A stretch of DNA of 64,000 bases from RGIG3701 sp030530205 (GCA_030530205.1 JAUMVK010000005.1:101223-165222), one strand, 5' to 3'. Positions 1 through 8,559 are shown, counted from the stretch's first letter. Program-made: numbers and translations. The notes: generated by a model not told the origin, from the letters alone.

Positions 1-1
1 G

Positions 2-622
2 GACTGCGACCGTTACGACTACATTCTGGCCAATCCTCCTTTTGGAGGAATCGAACGGAGTGAAGTCAAGAAGAACTTTACTTTCCAAACCAGCGAAACG
101 GCTTATCTTTTCCTTCAGCACTTCATGAGCCGTCTTCGTGAAGGTGGTCATGCTGGAATCGTCATCAAGAACACCTTCCTGAGCAACGGCGATGCAACCG
201 CCATTCGGCAAGACCTGCTGAAAAGCTGCCGTTTATACGCCATTCTTGATCTGCCTCCGAAAGTCTTCACGGCTGGGGTCAAAACTGTGGTTCTTTTCTT
301 TGAGAAGGGGACTCCCACCGATAAAATATGGTATTACCAGCTTAACCTGGATCGCACTTTAGGGAAGACGAACCCGCTCAATGAGCAGGATCTGGCCGAG
401 TTTGAACGACTGTTTCCAACCCGGGGCGAAAGCGAAAACTCCTGGACGGTCAACGTGGAAGACATCGACCCGAATACCTTTGATTTGTCGGTGAAAAATC
501 CGAACAGAGTAGAAGAGGTTCAGACGCGGGGAGTAGAGGAGATTTTGGAGAGCCTTGAAAAACTGAATAGGGAAAACGCAGATATTTTAGAAGAGTTAAG
601 GGATTTGATTGATGGGAAATAA
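2..622 (+). CDS. hsdM: Type I restriction-modification DNA methyltransferase subunit M, C-terminal part
   Basis: The gene enters from beyond the left edge; the open frame is already coding at base 2. The first visible residues contain the N6-adenine methyltransferase catalytic motif IV, NPPF, followed by the rest of the methylase fold (for example EGGHAGIVIKNTFLSNGD) and an acidic, helical C-terminus. HsdM uses S-adenosylmethionine to methylate adenine in the target chosen by HsdS, protecting host DNA. The stop codon overlaps the start of hsdS by 11 bases, so the two are translationally coupled. About 206 residues are visible, so the N-terminal domain and the SAM-binding motif I lie outside the window. 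Family assignment is firm; the sequence specificity cannot be read. Confidence 0.93.
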   Translation, partial: DCDRYDYILANPPFGGIERSEVKKNFTFQTSETAYLFLQHFMSRLREGGHAGIVIKNTFLSNGDATAIRQDLLKSCRLYAILDLPPKVFTAGVKTVVLFFEKGTPTDKIWYYQLNLDRTLGKTNPLNEQDLAEFERLFPTRGESENSWTVNVEDIDPNTFDLSVKNPNRVEEVQTRGVEEILESLEKLNRENADILEELRDLIDGK

Positions 623-1691
623 ATGGCAAAAAAAGCCTTTTGAAAAGGTATTTACTGTAGTTACACCACCCGCAAAAATAAAAGCATCGGAAGTGTTGCC
701 GGAAGGGGTATTTCCTGTTGTTTCACAAGAAAGTAATTTTATTGATGGGTACTGGAACCAGGATTCTGACGTTATAAAAGTTGATTCGCCTCTTGTAATA
801 TTTGGAGACCATACAAGAATAACCAAATATGTAGATTTTGATTTTGTACAAGGTGCAGATGGAATAAAAATTTTGAGAGCGTCTAATGAAGTAGTACCAC
901 GTTACTTGTTCTATGCAATTCAGAATTGTAATTTTAAATCATTGGGTTACGCTCGACATTTTAAAATTCTTAAAAAGGAAGAAATCGTATTTCCTCAAAG
1001 TTTAGAGGAGCAGAAACGGATCGTGAGAATCATCGACAAGGCGTTTGAGAAAATCGATGCCATACGCCGAAATGCCGAGGAAAGCCTGCAAGAAGCGTAT
1101 GAACTGTATCAGGAAGGGCTTCGCAATGCAATGCTTCCTCAAAAGTCCTGGATCACGGTGTTCCTGCCAGACATTTCTGAAAATCTGGACAGTTGGCGAG
1201 TCCCTATTACAAAGAGTAAAAGAACACCCGGTAAAATTCCATATTACGGAGCTTCCGGGATTGTTGATTATGTGAAAGATTATATTTTTGATGAACCACT
1301 ACTTTTAATATCTGAAGATGGGGCGAACCTGCTTTCAAGAACTACACCTATAGCCTTTTCCATTTCGGGTAAAACGTGGGTAAATAATCACGCACACATT
1401 TTACGATTCAAAAACTCCGTTACACAGCAGTTTATTGAATTTTTGATCGCCTCAACCAATATTGAAAAATTTGTGACGGGAACTGCACAACCTAAACTAA
1501 ACCAGCAAAAAATGAATTCGATTCCGCTTGTAATTCCTGCTGATTTAGAGGAACAGAAAAAAATTGTTCAATACCTTATCACTCTTTCCAACCTTTGTAC
1601 TCAACTCGAACAGAACTGCCAGCAAATTACCGTTTATTGTGAAGAAATGAAAAAAGCCATCCTCGCAAAAGCGTTTCGTGGAGAGTTGTAG
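612..1691 (+). CDS. hsdS: Type I restriction-modification specificity subunit S
   Basis: HsdS recognises a bipartite DNA target for both methylation and restriction. The protein has the expected two-fold layout: target-recognition domain 1 (about residues 1-120), a conserved helical spacer beginning SLEEQKRIVRIIDKAFEKID, target-recognition domain 2 (about 175-300), and a second spacer helix beginning DLEEQKKIVQYL. At about 359 residues it is slightly short but complete for the family. ATG at 612 is preferred over the TTG three bases upstream. The start lies inside hsdM, and hsdR follows 38 bases after the stop, giving an M-S-R operon. The DNA is noticeably more AT-rich than hsdR, especially in the recognition domains, as expected for shuffled HsdS modules. 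Confidence 0.93.
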   Translation: MGNKWQKKPFEKVFTVVTPPAKIKASEVLPEGVFPVVSQESNFIDGYWNQDSDVIKVDSPLVIFGDHTRITKYVDFDFVQGADGIKILRASNEVVPRYLFYAIQNCNFKSLGYARHFKILKKEEIVFPQSLEEQKRIVRIIDKAFEKIDAIRRNAEESLQEAYELYQEGLRNAMLPQKSWITVFLPDISENLDSWRVPITKSKRTPGKIPYYGASGIVDYVKDYIFDEPLLLISEDGANLLSRTTPIAFSISGKTWVNNHAHILRFKNSVTQQFIEFLIASTNIEKFVTGTAQPKLNQQKMNSIPLVIPADLEEQKKIVQYLITLSNLCTQLEQNCQQITVYCEEMKKAILAKAFRGEL

Positions 1692-1729
1692 TTTTACAGA
1701 CCCGTACCCACTCAACCCTTACTTCAGTC

Positions 1730-4117
1730 ATGAACGAAGAACAGACCAAACTGGATAAAATTACTCCGGCTCTTTTTGCCGCTGGGTGGAATCAGGTTCC
1801 TGAAAGCAAGATCCTGATGGAACAGAGTGCGTACGAGATTGCCCCAGGTCGGGTTGGCAAGATCAAGAAGCACCCAATGAAAGCCGATTATGTCTTGACC
1901 TACAGGAACCAGAAGCTGGCGGTGATTGAGGCTAAAGGAGATGAGGCCGATGTTTCCGTAGGGGTGGAAAATGCGAAAATATACGCGGAGCGGCTGCAAA
2001 TTCGATTTACCTATGTCGCAAACGGTGATGAAATCTACTGCATGGATATGGTGACGGGAGAGGAGAGGTTTGTTGACCGCTTTCCCACACCGCAGGAACT
2101 TTGGGACTGGACGTTCCCGGATGAAAACCCTTGGCGGGATATTTTTAATGAAACACCCTTCTGGATCGGCGACCGAACACCAAGATATTATCAGGAAATT
2201 GCCGTCAATCGGGTAATGCAAGCGATTTCCCAAAAGAAACGCCGAATGCTGCTGACACTGGCAACCGGCACAGGAAAAACCTTTATCGCGTTTCAAATCG
2301 TCTGGAAACTCTATCAGACAAGATGGAATCTGATGGCTGCCGGGGATCCAGACCAGAGGAAACTGCCGAGGATTTTGTTTCTGGCGGACCGAAACATTCT
2401 TGCAAGTCAGGCTTTCAATGATTTCAGAGGGATTCCCGAAACGGACCGAGGACGGGTGACTCCTAATGACATTAGGAAAAATGGCGGGGTGGTTCCCAAA
2501 GGACCCAGTATTTACTTCACCATTTTCCAGACGATTATGAGCGGAACGGAGCCGTATTACAAGCAGTATCCGCCGGACTTCTTCGACTTCATCATCATCG
2601 ATGAGTGTCACCGGGGCGGGGCGAATGACGAAAGCGAATGGCGGGAGATCCTGACCTATTTTGAACCGGCGTATCAGCTTGGTATGACCGCCACGCCGAA
2701 ACGGGACAAGAACGTCGATACCTACAGGTATTTTGGGGAGCCGCTTTACATATATTCTCTGAAACAAGGCATCGAGGATGGCTTCCTGACTCCCTTCCGC
2801 GTCGAAAGAGCAACGACCAATATCGATGAATACCAATACGACGAGGACGATATTATTGTCTCCGGCGAGGAATATCTGGACAAGGATAGAGTCTATGAGG
2901 AAAAAGACTTTTATCAGGGCAGAATAAAAATCCGGGAACGGGATGAGTTTCGTATCCGAGAACTTATGGAAAAAATCGATCCGAATGAAAAGACGATCGT
3001 TTTTTGCGCGACCCAGAACCACGCGATGCAAATTCGGGATATGATCAATCGTCATTCCAAGGCTAAACACCCGTTCTATTGTGTTCGCGTTACAGCCAAT
3101 GACGGGGAAAAGGGAGAGGAATTTCTGCGGACTTTCCAACAGAACGACAAGAAGATCCCTACGGTTCTGACGACCTCGCAGAAACTTTCGACCGGGGTGG
3201 ATGCCAGGAACGTGAGAAATATCGTGCTTTTAAGAAGTGTCAATTCGATGATCGAGTTTAAGCAGATCATTGGACGTGGCACTCGATTGTTCAGCAATAA
3301 ATATTATTTCACGATTTACGATTTCTCGGGAGCGAGTGAACGATTCAAAGACCCCGACTGGGACGGAGAACCGATTTGCCCTAGGTGTGGAAATGTCCCC
3401 TGTACGTGTAATAGTCCTGATCCCCAACCCTGTCCGATTTGCGGAAATCTGCCCTGTACTTGTGAACGTGGACCATCCCCACCCCCAAAGCCATGTCCGG
3501 TTTGCGGAAATATCCCCTGCACGTGTGAAGGCGGAAATTCAAAATGTGTCGTCATTAAACTTTCCAAACATCGGAGTATGAATCTCCAAATCGAATGGAA
3601 TCAGGGTTTTTGGTTCGATGGGGGAGTGATCAGTACGGATGAGTTCATTCAGAAACTTTTCGGACATTTATCCCAATTTTGCGGCTCTGAAGAGGAACTG
3701 CGAGAAAAATGGTCCAGGCCAGATACACGAGCTGAGTTCCTGGAACAACTGCGACTGGCTGGCTTCGGAAAAGACAAACTCGAACAGCTTCAGAACGTGA
3801 TTTCCGCCAAGGATTGTGACTTGTTGGACGTCCTCGAATATGTAGCTTACGACAAAAAGATGCTGGAAAGAGCTCAAAGGGCAGAAGTGGCTCGGGAAGC
3901 CATCAAGACCCATTATCAGGGAAACGAACGTCAGTTTTTGGATTTCGTTTTGACCCAGTATGTCTCGGTAGGCTATGACGTTTTAAGTCAGGACAGGATT
4001 ACAAGCCTGCTGAATCTGAAATACGGTTCAGTTCCTGACGCGGTGAAGGTTCTTGGAAATCCTAATAAGATACGCCGTACATTCGCCGATTTCCAACGAT
4101 TCCTTTATACGGCATAA
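1730..4117 (+). CDS. hsdR: Type I restriction enzyme subunit R (EcoEI-like) with a Cys-rich insert
   Basis: HsdR is the ATP-dependent translocase and nuclease of the complex; it acts on unmethylated DNA. The N-terminal nuclease region shows a PD-(E/D)xK-like stretch (MKADYVLTYRNQKLAVIEAK), followed by Walker A in LATGTGKT, a DEAD-box-type DECH motif, the TATPKR motif and a helicase C-terminal domain ending in QIIGRGTRLF. Residues of about 620-795 resemble the EcoEI R C-terminal domain. Between them, at about residues 550-599, are three copies of CPxCGNxPCTC separated by Pro-rich linkers, which look like small zinc knuckles. It is full length and intact. The enzyme is probably active together with the upstream M and S subunits. 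Confidence 0.93.
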   Translation: MNEEQTKLDKITPALFAAGWNQVPESKILMEQSAYEIAPGRVGKIKKHPMKADYVLTYRNQKLAVIEAKGDEADVSVGVENAKIYAERLQIRFTYVANGDEIYCMDMVTGEERFVDRFPTPQELWDWTFPDENPWRDIFNETPFWIGDRTPRYYQEIAVNRVMQAISQKKRRMLLTLATGTGKTFIAFQIVWKLYQTRWNLMAAGDPDQRKLPRILFLADRNILASQAFNDFRGIPETDRGRVTPNDIRKNGGVVPKGPSIYFTIFQTIMSGTEPYYKQYPPDFFDFIIIDECHRGGANDESEWREILTYFEPAYQLGMTATPKRDKNVDTYRYFGEPLYIYSLKQGIEDGFLTPFRVERATTNIDEYQYDEDDIIVSGEEYLDKDRVYEEKDFYQGRIKIRERDEFRIRELMEKIDPNEKTIVFCATQNHAMQIRDMINRHSKAKHPFYCVRVTANDGEKGEEFLRTFQQNDKKIPTVLTTSQKLSTGVDARNVRNIVLLRSVNSMIEFKQIIGRGTRLFSNKYYFTIYDFSGASERFKDPDWDGEPICPRCGNVPCTCNSPDPQPCPICGNLPCTCERGPSPPPKPCPVCGNIPCTCEGGNSKCVVIKLSKHRSMNLQIEWNQGFWFDGGVISTDEFIQKLFGHLSQFCGSEEELREKWSRPDTRAEFLEQLRLAGFGKDKLEQLQNVISAKDCDLLDVLEYVAYDKKMLERAQRAEVAREAIKTHYQGNERQFLDFVLTQYVSVGYDVLSQDRITSLLNLKYGSVPDAVKVLGNPNKIRRTFADFQRFLYTA

Positions 4118-4146
4118 ACATTATTACCGGCATTCCTCCTTACAGT

Positions 4147-4166
4147 GCGCGGAGATACATCCGCGC
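4147..4166 (+). terminator. GC-rich hairpin after hsdR
   Basis: GCGCGGA and TCCGCGC pair around a six-base loop about 30 bases after the hsdR stop. There is no clear T-run behind it, so it may be a weak or factor-dependent terminator. Confidence 0.4.
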
Positions 4167-4235
4167 CTAAGGAGATTCTATTTGTATTTGAGCCAAACCT
4201 GAGTGGAAAGGTTCCGAAACGGGTAATTTTCTCCC

Positions 4236-4257
4236 AAATCCGTTTTTAATAACCAAA
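4236..4257 (+). repeat. 22-bp direct repeat, left copy
   Basis: AAATC-C-GTTTTTAATAACCAAA matches 5388-5409 at 21 of 22 positions in the same orientation. The two copies bracket the excisionase-like gene and its hairpin-rich downstream region. They could be recombinase or excisionase arm-binding sites, or the scar of a nested insertion. Confidence 0.75.
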
Positions 4258-4296
4258 TCAAAGTAACTTTCCCCTCCAAAAATCTTTTTTCGCTAC

Positions 4297-4324
4297 TTGA
4301 CAAATCGTTTTAATTTCATATAAT
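4297..4324 (+). promoter_or_regulatory. Near-consensus sigma-70 promoter of the excisionase-like gene
   Basis: TTGACA and TATAAT are separated by 16 bases. This is the strongest consensus match seen in the window. It leaves an untranslated leader of roughly 70 bases before the small HTH gene at 4402. Confidence 0.8.
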
Positions 4325-4401
4325 ATGCGGCTTCATTAATTCTGCGAGTGCTTTCAAGGAATAAGCGCTCCTTTCCTTCTAACTCTATATGAGGTGAACT
4401 T

Positions 4402-4563
4402 ATGTGGACGAAAAAAGACGTCGCGGATTTTCTCAAAGTTTCGATTCGTCAGGTCGATGTTCTGCGTGAAAAACATGGCCTTCCCTCCCGGAGAGTCGGC
4501 AATATGATTCGATTCGATCCCGAAGAGGTCAAACAGTGGGTTGAGAAACAGAGAGGGAACTGA
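4402..4563 (+). CDS. Small helix-turn-helix (excisionase/MerR-like) DNA-binding protein, 53 aa
   Basis: The frame begins at ATG 4402 behind GAGGTGAACTT and ends at TGA 4561-4563. The product starts MWTKKDVADFLKVSIRQVDV and ends with a VKQWVEKQ helix, the layout of short excisionase/helix_turn_helix_17 proteins: a first helix with the DVADFLKVS turn, a basic second helix (REKHGLPSRRVG) and a wing (MIRFDPEEV). It lies between the restriction operon and the integrase, under a very strong promoter, so a role as recombination directionality factor or as regulator of island genes is likely. It is too short to distinguish these by reading. Confidence 0.8.
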   Translation: MWTKKDVADFLKVSIRQVDVLREKHGLPSRRVGNMIRFDPEEVKQWVEKQRGN

Positions 4564-5387
4564 CCCTAACACAGAAGCCCCGGCAGATCTCCGGGGCTAA
4601 CTTATTCATCAAGAAAAGGAACGGAAACCACCTGATCCCCGTTCCCGTTTCTAACAACTAACTCCTCTCTAACCCAAAGCCATTCCTTTCCAGGATGGCT
4701 TTTACTTGTTGAAAGATTGTTATAAAAAAAATCGGGGCCGCTCTTAACCACAGCCCCTCTGCGCCTGCTTATTGGATCAGGTTACCCACCTCCTGTTAAG
4801 ATTAACAAGGACTAGTCTGGTAAGACCAAAACAGAATAACCTTTTCGTAAAGCTCTCAGTCACCCTTAGCATGTAACTTCGATAGAAATCTTGTTCCATA
4901 CGGTTCATAGATGGCCGACATTTCACTACGCAATCATTGGTTTTACATTTGGTAACACCTCTCGCTGTTAGGGTTAAAATTACATAAAGTAACACACACC
5001 TTCAAGCATCGATTGCACTCACCTTACTTCGTGGTTGTAAATAAAACACCTCACTTTCGGTTAAGGATATGGAAAGACACATTAATCCTAGTATCGAGAA
5101 GTGAGCAAATTCTTCTTTAATCAATTCTAAAAAAATGAAATATTTTTCTAAAGTCATACAGGACAACCGGATTAACCTCTACAAACGGGTGGCAAAACGG
5201 AAATGAAACGACAATTCCAATGGAGTGGAAAAGGATAGTAATAGCTGGGAGAAAAAAATAACGCGGTGATCTAAGAGCCGCAAGAAAAAGCAAATACCGG
5301 CGACAAACTAGAAATCCCTTAAAAACCAAACCAGGGTGGACCTGTATCTGAAGAAAACAGATCCACCTTAATTTATGCCTGGTTGCG
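4564..5387. other. Hairpin-rich non-coding stretch between excisionase-like gene and integrase
   Basis: No convincing gene was found here on either strand. It contains several stem-loops: AGCCCCGG/CCGGGGCT at 4576-4598 immediately after the small gene (a possible terminator), AAAGCCA/TGGCTTT extended by a wobble-containing stem at 4676-4702 with a following TTTT, GGGGC/GCCCC at 4734-4757, and ATCTG/CAGAT plus GGTGG/CCACC at 5335-5367 near the integrase 3' end. The middle (about 4760-5330) is AT-rich. It could hold integrase and excisionase arm sites or a small RNA, but nothing proves either. Confidence 0.5.
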
Positions 5388-5409
5388 AAATCGGTTTTTA
5401 ATAACCAAA
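5388..5409 (+). repeat. 22-bp direct repeat, right copy
   Basis: This is the second copy of the repeat at 4236-4257, with a single C-to-G difference. It ends one base before the integrase stop codon. GGTT and AACC within it form a small dyad. Confidence 0.75.
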
Positions 5410-5410
5410 A

Positions 5411-6589
5411 TCATTTCCCTTCTTCCCACCATCCACCACGCTTGGAAGCGGCATCCATCGAAACGATTGCAGCCTTATGGTCGTAGATCTCGGTAGTTTT
5501 CGGATTGGTATGCCCGGCGGCGTATTGTGCCGTTTCGTGCCCCAGACTCACCGAGATGGCTGTTACGCCTGAGTGCCGGAGTTGATACGAGGTCCAATGC
5601 TGAACTTGCTTGCCATCCTTCTGAGCCTTCGCAATGGCCGCTTGGATTGAATGCCCGTAGCTGGAAACTGTGTAACCGGCGGAACCTGAACGGCTCCGGT
5701 CTGATGCGAAAACGAAAGCGTCATCCTCTTTGCCAAAGCAGTTTCGCCGGAGGATTTCGGTTTCGGCAACAGAAAAGGCGATGAAGCGGCGTGTTCCGAA
5801 TCGTTCTGTTTTGTTGCTCATGCCGTTTGCAAACTCGCCAGACCGGACACACCAACAGGCGGCGCTTTTATCCAGATCGCCTACTTTCAGGGTGCAGACT
5901 TCTTTGGACCGCATTGCCGCTCCACGCTGAACGCAGACCATATCCCGAATGACCGGTTCCATATAAGGCAAGACGGCGAGAATGTCCCGGTCTGGAACCC
6001 CGCGTCGAATCGGACGTTCTGGCGCATCGGTATCCCTCCGGCGCAAAGCCGGAACCGCAAGAACGCGCTCACGTTGCTCCACCGTCACGAGATCCCACGA
6101 AACGCCCCAGCGAAAGACTCGCTTGATGTCGCTGATCATCTTATTGATGTAAGGCCGGGACCAGACACTTTTCCCTTTTCTGGCTTTGGGATTCCTGCCG
6201 AGCTTTTGCAGATGATCGATGAAGGCCCGAAAGTGCAGTGCTGTGAATCCATCTATCGTTCCTTCAGGCGCAAACTCGAAAGCTAATTGACACGTCTGAC
6301 GGATTCTGATGAAGTCGCCTTTGTTGATCCTGTTTTCAGCCCAACTCAGAAAGGAAGCAAATAATTCAGATGTGAATGTTCCATCCTTTTTCTTTTTTGC
6401 GGCTTCTTCAATTCTTTTGCTCTCCGAAAGATCCTTGTACTTGTTCAAAGAATCTTCCGAGCCATAAGGACCGAGGTTGATGAATTTACGGGAGCCATCG
6501 CTGAACACGACAACACAGACAGCTCCATCCTGTTTGCAGCCTTTTCTTTTTTTTCTGGAATAGGCTCCAACTTTGACGATTGGTAACAT
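5411..6589 (-). CDS. Tyrosine recombinase / phage-type integrase
   Basis: This is a site-specific recombinase expected to insert and excise the island at the adjacent tRNA-Ser. It has a basic N-terminal arm-binding region, a SAM-like core-binding domain (about residues 75-165) and a C-terminal catalytic domain with Arg in AAMRSKEV, YQLRHS in the HxxR position, GHTNPKTTEIYDH carrying the second His and the nucleophilic Tyr. The YQLRH form, in place of HxLRH, is found in related integrases. The start is set at 6589 (392 aa) because AGGAGGAAC lies just upstream; the longer frame to 6634 lacks such a site. The gene is transcribed away from the tRNA, and its stop abuts a 22-bp direct repeat. Confidence 0.93.
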   Translation of the reverse strand: MLPIVKVGAYSRKKRKGCKQDGAVCVVVFSDGSRKFINLGPYGSEDSLNKYKDLSESKRIEEAAKKKKDGTFTSELFASFLSWAENRINKGDFIRIRQTCQLAFEFAPEGTIDGFTALHFRAFIDHLQKLGRNPKARKGKSVWSRPYINKMISDIKRVFRWGVSWDLVTVEQRERVLAVPALRRRDTDAPERPIRRGVPDRDILAVLPYMEPVIRDMVCVQRGAAMRSKEVCTLKVGDLDKSAACWCVRSGEFANGMSNKTERFGTRRFIAFSVAETEILRRNCFGKEDDAFVFASDRSRSGSAGYTVSSYGHSIQAAIAKAQKDGKQVQHWTSYQLRHSGVTAISVSLGHETAQYAAGHTNPKTTEIYDHKAAIVSMDAASKRGGWWEEGK

Positions 6590-6689
6590 AGAAGTTCCTC
6601 CTGATTTGAAAACTCTGGCACAAATATGGCACAAGCCAAATTTTACTATTCAAATCAAGAGCGAGGCTTTTTGTTACTATATACAAACA

Positions 6690-6710
6690 AAGCCCGCAAA
6701 ATACGGGCTT
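6690..6710 (-). terminator. Terminator downstream of tRNA-Ser
   Basis: On the minus strand AAGCCCG and CGGGCTT pair around a seven-base loop, followed by TTGTTTGTAT. It lies just past the tRNA 3' end and would separate tRNA transcription from the integrase. Confidence 0.7.
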
Positions 6711-6718
6711 CAAATGAA

Positions 6719-6803
6719 CGGATGAAGAGGGACTCGAACCCCCGGACCCGTGAAGGTCAACGGTTTTCAAGACCGCCGCAATCGACCACTCTGCCATTCA
6801 TCC
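6719..6803 (-). tRNA. tRNA-Ser (anticodon UGA)
   Basis: The 85-nt sequence folds as a long-variable-arm tRNA: acceptor GGATGAA/TTCATCC, discriminator G, anticodon loop CTTGAAA giving UGA, and T-loop GTTCGAGTC. CCA is not encoded. The 3' end faces the integrase, so the tRNA is the likely attB of the island, with the junction at about 6719. Confidence 0.95.
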
Positions 6804-6839
6804 ATCGGTGAACTCATTTTACAGGAAATTTTCTTTTTG

Positions 6840-8204
6840 TCAAGCCCTTTTTGACGCGTTTTCCGGTAAATTTTCGAGAAAAAACCGGGTTTCTTCCGCC
6901 GCCTTGTTTCCGCTGCGGACCGCGCTTTCCATCGAGGCGGGGAGGCCCGTGGCGGTCCAGTCGCCCGCCAGGAAAACCGTCGGGAAGGGCGTCAGGACCG
7001 TCGGCCGCGCGTGCTCCATCCAGGCGTTGCACGAAAAAACCGCCGCGGGGACCCGGGTGACGCGGAACCGGCTGAAAACCGCCTCGGGGAAAAGCATTTG
7101 AAGCTCCGCGTGAACGATCTGCTCAATCGCCCCGGAACTGGTCGAGACGCAACGGTCCGAGTCGCTCAAAAGGGCCTGGAATCCGTGTTCCCCGCGAAGG
7201 AACGGGACTTTGAAAAGCCACTGGATCGTTTCGGAGGGAAAGACCAGATTTTCCTGGGGGAAAAGCTCCCGGTCCGCGAAAAAATGTACCGACGCGATCG
7301 TCCGCGGCTCGAAAACGTCCGGGTTGAACGTCTTTTGCGTCACGAGCTCGGGCAGAATTTTCCCGGCCCGATGCCATGGAACCGCCAGAATGGCCGCGTC
7401 GAACGAAAACTCCGTCTGCTCATTCGTTTCCGACGTGGAAAGAACCAGCCGATCTGCGAAAAGCCGCTTGACCGAGGCCTGACGATGGATCCGGATCCCG
7501 CGTTTTTCGAGCGTGGGCGTCAGCGCCGAGTCAAAAATCTCTCGCAGCGGGACCTTGGGGACCCACATTTGCCAGGCGTCGCGGGGGCCGCAGAAAATCT
7601 GACGGAAAACGGACTGCGCGATCTGGGCCGAAACGCTTTCCATCTGGTCGCTGAAGGCCGAAAGAATGACCGGGCCGAAATAAAGCTCCGCGACGCGGTG
7701 AGGGCAGAAAAGTTCTTCGAGCCATTCCCGGAATGAAGTCCCGGGGGGCGGCGAGCCGTGCCGGATCTGGCGCAGAATGCCGAGCAGCTCAAAGCGTTCC
7801 ACGGGCGTGAGGAATTTCAGCCCCCAAAGCGACGGCAGAAGATGAAACGGTTTCGGAAGGACCCGAGAGTTTCTCAGCGGGTAAAATGCGAGTTTGCCGG
7901 ACTTTTTCCCGGTCTGGCGCACGCAGAACGTCATTTCCGGCTGGAGTTTCCAGAAGCGCAGAAGGTCCGTTTTCAGGAGGAATTGAAGCATTTCCGTGCA
8001 GCAGTTCATCGTGACGTGCTGTGCGGAGTCGAGCAGAAGATTTTCGTCAGGGAACCAATTAGAAGACGCGCGGCCGCCGAGATGCGCCAGAGACTCGAAA
8101 AGATGGATCTCGGGCGGATCTTCCATTTCGCTCAGACGAATCGCGGCCGAAAGACCGGAAAGGCCTGCACCGATGATCGCGACTTTTCGGGGGACTAGGG
8201 GCAT
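6840..8204 (-). CDS. hpnE: Hydroxysqualene dehydroxylase / squalene-associated FAD-dependent desaturase
   Basis: This is an FAD-dependent amine-oxidase-fold enzyme of the phytoene desaturase superfamily. The N-terminus has the dinucleotide-binding motif GAGLSGLSAA, followed by Glu in LFES, and LGGRASS. The C-terminus has AGDWTATGLPASMESAVRSG, typical of HpnE, which reduces hydroxysqualene to squalene in the HpnCDE route to hopanoids and sterols. Its 454 residues match the family. No hpnC or hpnD is nearby, so this is a stand-alone copy. It sits directly on the chromosome side of the tRNA-Ser island boundary. A carotenoid desaturase is the main alternative but fits the C-terminal motif less well. 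Confidence 0.85.
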   Translation of the reverse strand: MPLVPRKVAIIGAGLSGLSAAIRLSEMEDPPEIHLFESLAHLGGRASSNWFPDENLLLDSAQHVTMNCCTEMLQFLLKTDLLRFWKLQPEMTFCVRQTGKKSGKLAFYPLRNSRVLPKPFHLLPSLWGLKFLTPVERFELLGILRQIRHGSPPPGTSFREWLEELFCPHRVAELYFGPVILSAFSDQMESVSAQIAQSVFRQIFCGPRDAWQMWVPKVPLREIFDSALTPTLEKRGIRIHRQASVKRLFADRLVLSTSETNEQTEFSFDAAILAVPWHRAGKILPELVTQKTFNPDVFEPRTIASVHFFADRELFPQENLVFPSETIQWLFKVPFLRGEHGFQALLSDSDRCVSTSSGAIEQIVHAELQMLFPEAVFSRFRVTRVPAAVFSCNAWMEHARPTVLTPFPTVFLAGDWTATGLPASMESAVRSGNKAAEETRFFLENLPENASKRA

Positions 8205-8285
8205 GACTCACCGTAGAAAAATGGAAAGGATCCGGCAATAAAAAGGGTTAAAAGGATACGGGAGGGACAAAATGCGTGATCTTGT

Positions 8286-8353
8286 GGGGATGACGTTTCC
8301 AGCGTCGCCTCAAAAACCAACATCTACGGGGATGACGCTTCCAGCGTCATCTT
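8286..8353. repeat. GACGCT palindromic repeat, two copies
   Basis: Two copies of GGGGATGACGYTTCCAGCGTC lie at 8286-8308 and 8327-8353, about 40 bases apart and in the same orientation. Each contains GACGCT-TCC-AGCGTC or a one-base variant. They belong to the dispersed family described under findings and fill the gap between hpnE and the cyclophilin gene. Confidence 0.85.
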
Positions 8354-8392
8354 TTAAAGCCTTCCTCTTTGAGGGGGGTGGCACGAAGGACG

Positions 8393-8427
8393 GGGGGAGT
8401 TAATTGGAACTTTCACGAAACTCCCCC
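8393..8427. repeat. GGGGGAGTT/AACTCCCCC hairpin
   Basis: A perfect nine-base inverted repeat encloses 17 bases. It lies between the two oppositely oriented groups of GACGCT repeats. It may be the core of the composite element filling 8205-8566; no gene was seen in this gap. Confidence 0.6.
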
Positions 8428-8472
8428 AGTCTCGCTTGAGCTCGCCAGCCCCCACAAAGATGGTTCCTTTAA

Positions 8473-8559
8473 AAACGACTCTGGAATCATCTTCCCCTCT
8501 TACAACGACGCTGGAAGTATCGTCCCCGCTTACAACGACGCTGGAAGCATCGTCCCCGT
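8473..8559. repeat. GACGCT palindromic repeat, three tandem copies in inverse orientation
   Basis: One degenerate and two good copies (8504-8529 and 8534-8559) read ACGACGCTGGAAG(T/C)ATCGTCCCCG, spaced by TTACA. They have the opposite orientation to the copies at 8286-8353. The last copy ends a few bases before the cyclophilin stop codon. Confidence 0.85.

Noticed and set aside
1724..3139. 471-codon open frame on the minus strand opposite hsdR
   Set aside because: It lies wholly antisense to a clear HsdR gene, its predicted protein resembles no family I know, and it has no start site or operon context.
4777..5329. Two minus-strand frames of about 70 codons in the island gap
   Set aside because: No ribosome-binding sites or family resemblance, and composition like the non-coding surroundings.
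1..6719. Left attachment site of the island within the window
   Set aside because: I looked for a copy of the tRNA-Ser 3' end left of the integrase and found none; the island continues beyond base 1.
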